The notes under the pieces: generated by a model
What the model was told of the DNA's origin: nothing
The model's database searches: none
Seen by the model: the letters and a program-made list of their open reading frames with translations, nothing else
Made by a program: the position numbers and the translations under genes
Source: Bacteroidota bacterium
Lineage (GTDB): Bacteria; Bacteroidota; Bacteroidia; B-17B0; Aurantibacillaceae
Direction of reading: 5' to 3'
Length of the DNA stretch: 64,000 nucleotides
Assembly (NCBI GenBank): GCA_003153315.1
Contig: PLYA01000056.1
Span: 148,089 to 212,088, forward strand
In this document: one piece after another, positions 55,246 to 63,253 of the stretch
How the letters are laid out: the number at the start of each line of letters is the position of its first letter
Position numbering within the stretch: position 1 is the stretch's first letter

Positions 55246-56435
55246 ACCTTAATTATTGATTCAATAATTTTATTGGCAATTGTATCATAAGAAAGTATGT
55301 CCGCATTTTCATCTGCTAATTTTTTTCTGTCTGTTTTTTTCTCCTGAAGAACAATAACTACATTCTTTATAATAGATTCAAAAGTATCCTTTTCAAAGAA
55401 CCAACCGTTTACATTATTTTTAATTAAATGATTTACACTGGTTTTATTTTCTAAAATAACAGGTAAGCCTGTACCCATAGCTTCTTGAATAGAGATAGCC
55501 ACTTTAAGCCAGATGCCAATATCCGCAGCACAATACAGTTTTCTGATTTCCTTTGCGCTTAAAAAAGGAAAGCAAATGAATGCTTCGGGCTTTGGCTGAG
55601 ATTGAATAAATATTTTCAATTCCTGCTCATAAGCATCACCTAAAAATCCAACAATAATGTACTTTACTTTTTTACCTTCTGCATGAAGTTGAGAAACAAG
55701 TGCAATGTTACTTTCCAAATTCTTTCTTTTATTTACGCGGGTTGAAGTAATCAATACAACTTCATCATCTGCTATGCCAAGTTCTGAACGTTTATTGTTT
55801 CTATCTGTTTCATTAAAGAAGTATTCATCAGGGTCGAAGCCAAGCGTAAGCATCATTCGCTTTTGCTCAAATACTTTCTTATCGTTTCCTTTTAAGAAGC
55901 CCAAAAAGAAATCATTTGTTTCTGGGATATTCATCACAAGCCTGTGGCAATAATTTACTGCTTTGCGGTATAGCGGTTCTTTTATAAAACGATAACCCAG
56001 TTCGTGAAAGGAGGTTTTAAACTTTTGTTTAAATGTATTTCTTTCTAAGTATTCTTTTGCATCTCCATATATAGAAATCATTTTAACCTTATCACTAAAC
56101 GTTGCATTTAACAAAGGCAAAGGAAATATTTTGGCAACACCCAGTATAATTAATACATCTGGTTTAAACTCAAGTACTTCTTTCTTTAATTTAAATGAAT
56201 ATGCTTTTGATTTATAGGATATAGAAGGTAAACGAAGTATTTCATACCCATATTTCTCATCCTGAAACAAACCACTCTTATAGCTTAGTTTATTCATCTC
56301 ACCGCCCAAGTTAACGGATGCATCACATGTAAATACTTTTACAGTATGCCCACTTCGGGCATAGGCTCTGGGCAAGTGTACTTCCTGATAACCCACTTCG
56401 GGCATATAATGGGCTGTTATTATTCCTAGCCTCAT
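55242..56435 (-). CDS. Glycosyltransferase (GT-B, GT4-like)
   Basis: 397 residues. MRLGIITAHYMPEVGYQEVHLPRAYARSG at the start is a GT4 N-terminal acceptor domain. The C-terminal domain has LITSTRVNKRKNLESNIALV and IWLKVAISIQEAMGTGLPVI, in which the first acidic residue of the usual E-x7-E pair is not obvious. The protein is predicted soluble or peripheral. It overlaps the polymerase gene and the oxidoreductase gene by 4 nt each. Confidence 0.82.
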   Translation of the reverse strand: MRLGIITAHYMPEVGYQEVHLPRAYARSGHTVKVFTCDASVNLGGEMNKLSYKSGLFQDEKYGYEILRLPSISYKSKAYSFKLKKEVLEFKPDVLIILGVAKIFPLPLLNATFSDKVKMISIYGDAKEYLERNTFKQKFKTSFHELGYRFIKEPLYRKAVNYCHRLVMNIPETNDFFLGFLKGNDKKVFEQKRMMLTLGFDPDEYFFNETDRNNKRSELGIADDEVVLITSTRVNKRKNLESNIALVSQLHAEGKKVKYIIVGFLGDAYEQELKIFIQSQPKPEAFICFPFLSAKEIRKLYCAADIGIWLKVAISIQEAMGTGLPVILENKTSVNHLIKNNVNGWFFEKDTFESIIKNVVIVLQEKKTDRKKLADENADILSYDTIANKIIESIIKV

Positions 56436-57439
56436 TTAGCTGCTTTATAAATTCTTTCAATTATCTCTACTGTTTTTAAACCCTCAAATCCATTCGTAGC
56501 AATGGTACCTTTATGCTTAAGCACGTCCACTACATTTTCATACACCTTATCGTGGTTAGACATAGAGCCTTGATAATACCCATAATCATTAGCAGGCTTG
56601 GTTTCAAAAACAGATTGCATTTTATAGTCCTTAATGTTTTGGTATTCCAATACATTCAGGTATTGCCCACCTACTTTAACGGTTCCTTTCTCACCAAAAA
56701 TGGTAATAGAACCTTCCATGTTTTTTTCAAAACTATTAACGGTGTAATTAACCGTACCTATAGCACCATTCTCAAATTCAAGGGCTATTACACCGCTATC
56801 TTCAAAATCAATAATGTGTTGGTGCATAAGATTTTTCATAATGGCATAAATGTTCTTTACATCACCTACCATCCAATAAAGCAAATCTATAAAATGACTG
56901 AACTGTGTGAATAAAGTGCCTCCATCTAAATTCTTTTTTCCTTTCCAGTCAGAAGTTTGATAGTACTTATTATTTCGGTTCCAAAAGCAGTTAAGCTGTA
57001 CATCTATTATTTTGCCCAAACGCCCTTCGTCAATTACCTTTTTCAGTTCGGCAATGGGTGCATTAAAACGATTTTGTTTTACAATAAACAAATGTTTGTT
57101 TGCTTTATCTGCCGCCGCTATCATACGCTCACAATCCGTTACGGTAATAGCCATTGGTTTTTCGCACAACACATGGATGCCTGCCTGCAAAGCCTGTATG
57201 CTTTGTTGGGCATGTAATCCATTGGGTGTACAAACAGCAATTAAGTCTATACTCTTTTCCTGTTGCAAAAGTTCATCTAAAGATGTGTAAGCTTTGCAGC
57301 TATATTTAGCCGCCATGTCATCTCTGCGTTCTTTATTCGTGTCGCAAACAGCAACTAGTTTCCCTTGCCCTGCAATATGTTCTGCATGTCTTTGTGCAAT
57401 TCTTCCACAACCCACTATAGCAAATCTCAAATCCATCAT
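56432..57439 (-). CDS. Gfo/Idh/MocA family sugar oxidoreductase
   Basis: 335 residues from the ATG at 57439, which shares its A with the AsnB stop (TGATG); a TTG just upstream is less likely. The N-terminal Rossmann fold has FAIVGCGRIAQRHAEHI, with the catalytic-lysine motif HVLCEKPMAITV at about 90-101. The C-terminal half-barrel contains DGGTLFTQFSHFIDLLYW. In polysaccharide loci this family oxidises nucleotide sugars at C3 (WlbA/WbpB-like), often as a step to amino or amido sugars. This fits the neighbouring AsnB genes. Confidence 0.92.
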   Translation of the reverse strand: MMDLRFAIVGCGRIAQRHAEHIAGQGKLVAVCDTNKERRDDMAAKYSCKAYTSLDELLQQEKSIDLIAVCTPNGLHAQQSIQALQAGIHVLCEKPMAITVTDCERMIAAADKANKHLFIVKQNRFNAPIAELKKVIDEGRLGKIIDVQLNCFWNRNNKYYQTSDWKGKKNLDGGTLFTQFSHFIDLLYWMVGDVKNIYAIMKNLMHQHIIDFEDSGVIALEFENGAIGTVNYTVNSFEKNMEGSITIFGEKGTVKVGGQYLNVLEYQNIKDYKMQSVFETKPANDYGYYQGSMSNHDKVYENVVDVLKHKGTIATNGFEGLKTVEIIERIYKAAK

Positions 57440-59382
57440 CAATTAAATCTTACTTTAAAAACTTCTGCCCATTTTAAAAAGGAAACTATTTTCCAGAACT
57501 CACTCAGGTGTGATGATTCACTAAACTCTGATGCACACAGTTTGGTGATGTATTCTTTATTTAAAAAGGCAGGTATGTTTGTGTTGTTTATAAAATCAGT
57601 CAGTTCTTTTTTGGAGTTTTCTTTCCATACTTTTTGAGGGGTGAGAAACCCCATCTTATCTTTTCGCCAAACTACTTCTTTGTCTAGCAAGGGCTCGGCG
57701 GTTTTTCTAAGTATGTACTTTGTCCAGCCGTTTTTTATTTTCCAATCATTACTTAAAGCAATAGAAAACTCTACCAGTCGGTGGTCTAAAAAAGGCACCC
57801 GGCTTTCAATAGAAAAAGCCATGGAATTTCGGTCTTCGTATCTTAACAAATCCTGCAGGCCAAAAGCCATGCTTAAAAAAGATTGTTCGCGGTAGCTCTT
57901 TCCACCACGTTCAGGCACTTTTATAGTTGCCAATTCACTTTGCAAATTATCGGCTATAAAATTCATGCCCAGTCTTTTGTTGCTTCTAATACTCCGTTGC
58001 ATAAATGGGGGCATAAAATAATATCCGGCTCTTCCTAATGCTGTGTTAATACCTGCCGTGAAGTTAGTTTTTAATTGCTTTTTTTCAAAGAAGAAAGATG
58101 CCGGTTTGCCTTGCTTCAAAAGTTCAATTAAATAAATGCCTGCAAAATTGTAATAGCCTCCCAGTATTTCATCAGCGCCTTGTCCGTCTAACAGCACTTT
58201 TATATGTTGTTGTTGCGCAAGTTTCATCACCTGCCATTGGGCAAACATAGAAGTTGAATTAATAGGCAAATCCTGATGCCAGGTAAGCTTTTCAATGTCC
58301 TTCCAATAATCGCTTATTTGCGGATAGGCATAATGAGCCTCAGCATTGGGTATGGCATTGGTTACTAGTTTGGCATAATACGATTCGTCAATATTTTTTT
58401 CATTATAAGAAGCGGTAAATGTTTTAAATATATGGCCGTTCATCTTTTGAGCAGCCATGGCAACGAGGGTACTCGAATCTAAGCCGCCACTAAGCGCAGA
58501 TCCCACAGGCACATCAGCACGCAGATGCAATTGGATGGAATCGTTTAGCAGGCTGTTGAATGTATCGGTTATTCTTTCTTCAGCAGGCAGTTTATAATTA
58601 CCAACCTGCTGCTCTAAATCATAATACTTTTCGGTGCGTATCTTTAAATCACTTAGGCTAATATGCAGATTATGGGCAGGGGGCAAACATTGTACCTGTT
58701 TAAACAAATTAGCATCGGGGTTGGCTGTTGCACCAAAAGAAATGTATTCATACACCGAAGTCATATCGGCTTCGGGTTCTATAAAATCAAGGGTTAACAG
58801 GGCTTTAATCTCTGATGCAAAAGCAAATTGCTTGTTGTGTAAAGCATAATACAGAGGTTTAATACCAAACCTGTCGCGAGAGAGGAAGAGCATGTTTTTT
58901 GTGGCATCATACAGCGCAAATGCCCACATCCCCACAAAGTGCTGCACGCAAGCCTCGCCCCAATAGGCATAGGCAGCCAAAATAACTTCGCTATCGCTAT
59001 CGGTTTTAAAAACAAAACCTTTGGCACGCAGGCTTTCTCTCAGCTCTTTATAATTGTATATCTCTCCGTTAAAAACCAGTTGGTATTTTCCATCGGCATA
59101 AGCCATGGGCTGATGACCCGCCGGAGATAAATCGATAATAGATAGCCGCCTGTGCAATAAGCCCAGTTGCCACGCTTCTGCCTTACCGGCATCTTTTATA
59201 TGCGGCAAAGCGGCCAACGCAGCAATAGTATCATCTCCTTTATAGTATGGTGTTTGTTGTGCTGTATTAAGAAGCAAAAAACCTTCATCATCAGGACCGC
59301 GGTGTTGCAATACCGCCGACATTTTATATAAATCAACCGGGTTTAGCCCTTCTAAACTTACAATACCCGCAATACCACACAT
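57439..59382 (-). CDS. Asparagine synthase (glutamine-hydrolysing), copy 3
   Basis: 647 residues, the longest copy. The glutaminase half has Cys2 (MCGIAGIVSL), LQHRGPDDEGF, HRRLSIIDLSPAGHQPM and NGEIYNYKEL. An insertion of about 25 residues sits between RGPDDEGF and HRRLSIID compared with copies 1 and 2. The synthetase half has ALSGGLDSSTLVA and DGQGADEILGGYYN. It is coupled to the oxidoreductase by a 1-nt overlap and begins the minus-strand sub-operon downstream of repeat array D. Confidence 0.9.
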   Translation of the reverse strand: MCGIAGIVSLEGLNPVDLYKMSAVLQHRGPDDEGFLLLNTAQQTPYYKGDDTIAALAALPHIKDAGKAEAWQLGLLHRRLSIIDLSPAGHQPMAYADGKYQLVFNGEIYNYKELRESLRAKGFVFKTDSDSEVILAAYAYWGEACVQHFVGMWAFALYDATKNMLFLSRDRFGIKPLYYALHNKQFAFASEIKALLTLDFIEPEADMTSVYEYISFGATANPDANLFKQVQCLPPAHNLHISLSDLKIRTEKYYDLEQQVGNYKLPAEERITDTFNSLLNDSIQLHLRADVPVGSALSGGLDSSTLVAMAAQKMNGHIFKTFTASYNEKNIDESYYAKLVTNAIPNAEAHYAYPQISDYWKDIEKLTWHQDLPINSTSMFAQWQVMKLAQQQHIKVLLDGQGADEILGGYYNFAGIYLIELLKQGKPASFFFEKKQLKTNFTAGINTALGRAGYYFMPPFMQRSIRSNKRLGMNFIADNLQSELATIKVPERGGKSYREQSFLSMAFGLQDLLRYEDRNSMAFSIESRVPFLDHRLVEFSIALSNDWKIKNGWTKYILRKTAEPLLDKEVVWRKDKMGFLTPQKVWKENSKKELTDFINNTNIPAFLNKEYITKLCASEFSESSHLSEFWKIVSFLKWAEVFKVRFN

Positions 59383-59454
59383 AAGTTTTTAAAGGTACAA
59401 TTTATTCTTGTGTTGTTAAATAGGGAGTTTGGGCGTTATTTTTGGTTATACTGA

Positions 59455-59917
59455 CAGGATTAAGGTTTGGTTGATTTTTAATACATCTTGGTGGGATTAG
59501 ATTATGCTTTGATCTGATTGGATTATGCCTTAGGGGAGTTAGATTCTGCCACATTTTGTTTGGAATATAGCTTGTTTGATTTTTAATCTATCTCGGTTGG
59601 GTTAGATTATGCCACGACCTGCCAGGATTGCATCTTAGGGGAGTTAGATTGTACCTTGGTGTTGTTAGATTATGCCATGCCCATGACAGGATTACAGGTT
59701 GGTGGAGTTGGATTATATCTTAGGGTTGTTGGATTATATCTTAGGGTTGTTGGATTAAATCTTGCCATGACAGGATTACAGCTTGGGGGAGTTAGATTGA
59801 ATGTTGGGGTTGTTGGATGAAGTATTAGGGTAGTTGGATTATGTCTTTGGGGAGTTCGATTATATCTTGGGGTTGTTGGATTGTATCTCTGGTGGGTTGG
59901 ATTATATCTCTGAAAAG
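59455..59917. repeat. Array D: 22 tandem 21-bp repeats with higher-order structure
   Basis: Twenty-two units (one of 22 bp, the others 21), core TTGGATTATATCTTAGGGTTG-like. Units beginning TTTTAATAC/TTTTAATCT occur at 59476 and 59581, exactly 105 bp (five units) apart. The units around them also correspond, so a five-unit block was duplicated. Two adjacent units at 59708 and 59729 are identical, a recent duplication. The array fills the 632-bp gap between the AsnB and GT4 genes, after TTTGGGCGTT (59428-59437), and is followed directly by the 89-nt block. Confidence 0.93.
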
Positions 59918-59925
59918 TTAGAGTT

Positions 59926-60014
59926 ACGTTAGGGATTGTAGTGGAAAGCCTTTGACGTAATCGACAAAGCTTGCAACGTAAAGCCCGACGGCGGTAAACC
60001 GCCGGAACGCCCTA
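59926..60014. repeat. 89-nt structured block, copy D
   Basis: It begins ACGTTAGGGATTGTAG and ends GGAACGCCCTA, abutting the stop codon of the minus-strand GT4 gene. It is gap-free relative to copies A and B and closest to A. Hairpin 2 is CGGCGG-TAAA-CCGCCG, with a T-A pair of copy A replaced by C-G. Hairpin 1 has one uncompensated mismatch. With TTTGGGCGTT at 59428-59437 it forms a 7-bp terminal inverted repeat (GGGCGTT/AACGCCC). Confidence 0.85.
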
Positions 60015-61148
60015 CTATTTAGATTCATCTTCATAAATATCCTTTAGTTTTTGCCCAAAAACAGTAAAGCTAAAATTACTAACTATGTGTTGGCGTATGT
60101 TGGCTGCCTGATAAGCAGAGAGGGTATTTATCATTTGCTGCATAGCTTTGGCAATAGCATCTATATCATCGGGGGGAACAAGTAAGCCGCAATCTTGTTT
60201 TACATATTCTTTGGGTGCCGTTTGGTTGCCCGCAATAACGGGCAAGCCGCAAGCCATGGCTTCGGCTATAACTAAACCAAAGCTCTCGTGTCTGCTGGGG
60301 AAGATAAAGAAATCGGCTTGTTGCATCTCTTTGGCAATTTCTGCTTTAGTAAGACTGCCTTTTAGTACAACCCTTGCTTTTAATTCAGATTTGCTTTCCA
60401 GATAATTTTTTATGGGCTGCATTTCTTCTCCATCGCCAACCATGGTAAAGTTATATAGGGGGGTGTTGGGCAGCAGTTGCTCAAACGCTTTCAGGCAACG
60501 TAAGCCTCCTTTAAACTCATCTAATCTGCCCACAAAAAGTATGTTGTTTGTAATGGCTGTGTTTGTTTTTAGCTGAAACAAATGGGTATCAACCGGGTTA
60601 TGGGTAACTATTATTTTTTTGGGATGAATGCCGGCGGCAAGTATTTCTTCTTTTAAATGATGGCTTACGGTTAGCACGGCATTGGCACGCTGCATAATGA
60701 AACGAGTCCAGCGCAGTTTCCAAAAGCTATTGGATGTCATAGAGAAAGGCCCCTGATGTTCGGTAATGATAAACGGCACTTTTAGTTTTTTAGACAAGAG
60801 GTAACTAAGTGTTCCGCTTAAAATAGTGCCGTGTGCATGGATAATATCGGTATCTTTAAACTGTTTACCTATTTGATAGCCTTTTATAAACCATATTAAA
60901 TAAGCAAAAGGTTTTAAGAGCGCGGGTATTTTTGAAGAAGAAACACAATAGCGATGTATAGTAGCATCTTCTGTTGTTTGGGTATGCAGGCCTTTTTTAC
61001 CCACAAGGCGCATAAAGAGGACATTTGTAGTGCAATAATCTTTAACACACGTTAAATAATCTAAAATAAAAATGCCTTGTACGTCTCCTTCAAACTTTGG
61101 GAAGAGGTCGGGTATAACCAGCAGGTTTATTTTCTTTTCCTCGCCCAA
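60015..61148 (-). CDS. GT4 family glycosyltransferase
   Basis: 377 residues from a TTG start 3 nt after the methyltransferase stop; no ATG is nearby and the N-terminal strand NLLVIPDLFPKFEGDVQG is needed. GT-B fold with FVGRLDEFKGGLRCLKAF and PSRHESFGLVIAEAMACGLPVI (E-x7-E). The middle HAHGTILSGTLSYLLSKKL is typical of family members acting on polyprenol-linked glycans. Co-directional with the methyltransferase and acyltransferase. Its stop codon is followed after two bases by the end of element D. Confidence 0.92.
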   Translation of the reverse strand: MGEEKKINLLVIPDLFPKFEGDVQGIFILDYLTCVKDYCTTNVLFMRLVGKKGLHTQTTEDATIHRYCVSSSKIPALLKPFAYLIWFIKGYQIGKQFKDTDIIHAHGTILSGTLSYLLSKKLKVPFIITEHQGPFSMTSNSFWKLRWTRFIMQRANAVLTVSHHLKEEILAAGIHPKKIIVTHNPVDTHLFQLKTNTAITNNILFVGRLDEFKGGLRCLKAFEQLLPNTPLYNFTMVGDGEEMQPIKNYLESKSELKARVVLKGSLTKAEIAKEMQQADFFIFPSRHESFGLVIAEAMACGLPVIAGNQTAPKEYVKQDCGLLVPPDDIDAIAKAMQQMINTLSAYQAANIRQHIVSNFSFTVFGQKLKDIYEDESK

Positions 61149-61151
61149 GGT

Positions 61152-61883
61152 TTAGCTCTTCTTTTTAAACAGATAGGTATAATCGCTGCCGAAGGATTGG
61201 TTCTTAGGCTTAGTGGCATCTCCAAAAAACTCGCGGGTTAGTTTATATTTCTTCTCATTAGAAAATAAATTAGAGAAGCCTAAAAACGACTGGTTGTAGC
61301 GGTATGATTTGATAAGTTCCAGGTTATTGTTCTGCAAAGTATTCTCTACAAAACCTGCTGTAACTTTATTAAGCTTATAGCTTTGTTTGCGTACCAGATT
61401 TTTTAACCCTAAGTACATGCGAATAAGATAACTGTAGAAATGAGAAGCATTTGTATTTTGAATAATGAGTAAGCCATTAGGCTTTAAAAGACCGGAAAGT
61501 CTGTTTAGTAATTGTTCGGGCGAGTTTACATGGGCCAGTAATCCCATGCATATAACTAAATCATACGCATTATCCTGCAGGTTAAGTGCAAAAAAATCTG
61601 CATTGATAACTTCTGTTTTATGTGCATACTCTGCCGAAATATTTTTTTTGGCAATTGCCAGCATGTTAGCCGAAATATCAATCAGGGTAAGTTTTTCTGT
61701 TCTGTTTAATAATGGAATAGATATAACTCCTGTTCCGCTGGGCATATCCAATACGTTGGTACAATGTAAGCCTGATGTAAAAGCCTCCACAGTTTCTTTG
61801 CGTATTTGCAGGTTATAATCATAGGTAAGATAAAGGGCTGTGTCTTCAAATAGTTCTTTTACGGCGGTAGTTCTATCCCTCAT
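61152..61883 (-). CDS. Class I SAM-dependent methyltransferase
   Basis: 243 residues. SAM-binding motif I is VLDMPSGTGVISIPLL, followed by the acidic LIDISANML and motif IV DLVICMGLLAHV. It is a Methyltransf_11/25-like fold with an extended C-terminus. It probably methylates a sugar of the surface glycan or caps chain length. It lies 15 nt after the acyltransferase and 3 nt before the GT4. Confidence 0.88.
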   Translation of the reverse strand: MRDRTTAVKELFEDTALYLTYDYNLQIRKETVEAFTSGLHCTNVLDMPSGTGVISIPLLNRTEKLTLIDISANMLAIAKKNISAEYAHKTEVINADFFALNLQDNAYDLVICMGLLAHVNSPEQLLNRLSGLLKPNGLLIIQNTNASHFYSYLIRMYLGLKNLVRKQSYKLNKVTAGFVENTLQNNNLELIKSYRYNQSFLGFSNLFSNEKKYKLTREFFGDATKPKNQSFGSDYTYLFKKKS

Positions 61884-61898
61884 TTCTTTCTGTAAATT

Positions 61899-62471
61899 TT
61901 AGCCTCTTCTGCCAACAAGCTTTAACGGGTTTCCGGCATAAATACCATATTCTTCAGTAGCCGTTTTTTTTGTTACCAAAGAATGAGCCCCAATAAAAAC
62001 ACCTTTGGCAATTTTAGCGCCCATTAGCACCATACTACCTGCTCCTACTCCGGCACCTTCTCCTATTTCAATAGGTTCTGCAACACCTTCCTGTTTGCGG
62101 AAATACTCATTCTTTGCAAAGCTATGATTGCCATCTCTAACACTTACATTCTCTGCCAAACCTGCCCATTTTCTTAATGTAATAGAGGCATTGCAACTGA
62201 TGAGGATATTTTGATGAAGCAAAACATAATCTTCTAAAATAAGTTTGCTGCCTTTGGCTAGCTCTATGGTATTGTTTCTGCCTAAGTCTACATAATCGCC
62301 AATAAAAATATTTTTATTAGGAAAACCTTTAAAGTAAGGGAAAGAAGCGCATTTTAAACCTTTGCCCACTTGGCAACCATGCATAATGAGATATAGTTTT
62401 AAAAATCTTCCTCTCCATCTGCAGGCAATATTTCGACACGCAGCTTCTAGGTATGTAATCAGGTTTATCAT
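61899..62471 (-). CDS. Hexapeptide-repeat (LbetaH) acyltransferase
   Basis: 190 residues from the ATG at 62471, which overlaps the preceding stop (ATGA). A longer frame from 62522 would overlap the GT2 gene by 55 nt and is rejected. A left-handed beta-helix is built of hexapeptide repeats (IFIGDYVDLGRNNTIEL, VGAGSMVLMGAKIAKGVFIG), ending YGIYAGNPLKLVG, as in sugar O-acetyltransferases of the WcaF/NodL type. It is likely to acetylate a glycan residue. Confidence 0.9.
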   Translation of the reverse strand: MINLITYLEAACRNIACRWRGRFLKLYLIMHGCQVGKGLKCASFPYFKGFPNKNIFIGDYVDLGRNNTIELAKGSKLILEDYVLLHQNILISCNASITLRKWAGLAENVSVRDGNHSFAKNEYFRKQEGVAEPIEIGEGAGVGAGSMVLMGAKIAKGVFIGAHSLVTKKTATEEYGIYAGNPLKLVGRRG

Positions 62472-63253
62472 TTGTCTCTTCCCAAATGTATTATTTTTTT
62501 GAGGAATGTTTTCAGGTAACATTTAATCCCTCTTATAATTACCTCGCGGTGATGCCCGGTTTGGTGAATTTTCATAATCTTATACCCCTCTATATTACTG
62601 GCACAGGAAGCACTCATGCCTCCCAGTCTAAAACAGGTTAGCGTTTGAGGTATATAGTGAAAGGAGAAATTTTTACCTAGGCATCTTAAGAGAAAGTCAT
62701 AGTCGCTTGATATTTTATAACGCGTATCAAACATACCGGCTTTATCATATACCGTCTTTTTTACAAAGCAGGTAGGATGAAAGATAGCCGGTCTCTCCTT
62801 CATTTTAGTAATATCCGGTTTTGCCACGGAAAGTATTTCAGAATTTTCAGACACATATTGCATATCTCCGTGATAAATATCTGCATGATAAGCTTGGTCT
62901 GCTTCTACCACATTTTTTATGGTATCCGGTAAATAGAAATCATCCGCATTTAATATACCTATAAGCTCTCCGTTGGTCAAAGAAATACCTTTGTTCATAG
63001 CAAAGAAAATACCTTCGTCACGTTCGCTTTGCCAGTAATCAATTTTGTTTTCGTAATGTTTAATAATATTTACTGTATCATCTGTAGAACCACCATCAAT
63101 AATAATGTACTCAATGTTCTTATAGGATTGGTTCAATACACTGTTAATGGTTTGTTCTATATACTTAGCACCGTTAAAGACAACCGTAATGATGCTTACC
63201 AATGGTAAGTTAGATTCGCTTTTCTTATGTAAGCCAACGCCGCCCTTAAGCAT
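62468..63253 (-). CDS. GT2 family glycosyltransferase
   Basis: 261 residues, GT-A fold. PLVSIITVVFNGAKYIEQTI starts the domain, followed by IDGGSTDDTVNIIKHY, the DxD-like ILNADDFYLP, and FHPTCFVKKTVY. It is WcaE/SpsA-like and transfers a single sugar to the growing lipid-linked glycan. It overlaps the upstream GT4 by 8 nt and the downstream acyltransferase by 4 nt. Confidence 0.92.
   Translation of the reverse strand: MLKGGVGLHKKSESNLPLVSIITVVFNGAKYIEQTINSVLNQSYKNIEYIIIDGGSTDDTVNIIKHYENKIDYWQSERDEGIFFAMNKGISLTNGELIGILNADDFYLPDTIKNVVEADQAYHADIYHGDMQYVSENSEILSVAKPDITKMKERPAIFHPTCFVKKTVYDKAGMFDTRYKISSDYDFLLRCLGKNFSFHYIPQTLTCFRLGGMSASCASNIEGYKIMKIHQTGHHREVIIRGIKCYLKTFLKKIIHLGRDK

Noticed and set aside
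48611-59382. The three AsnB genes as recent inverted duplicates flanking an inserted cassette
   Set aside because: Their sequences differ in many positions and in length (628, 622 and 647 residues), and no nucleotide-level identity is apparent between them.
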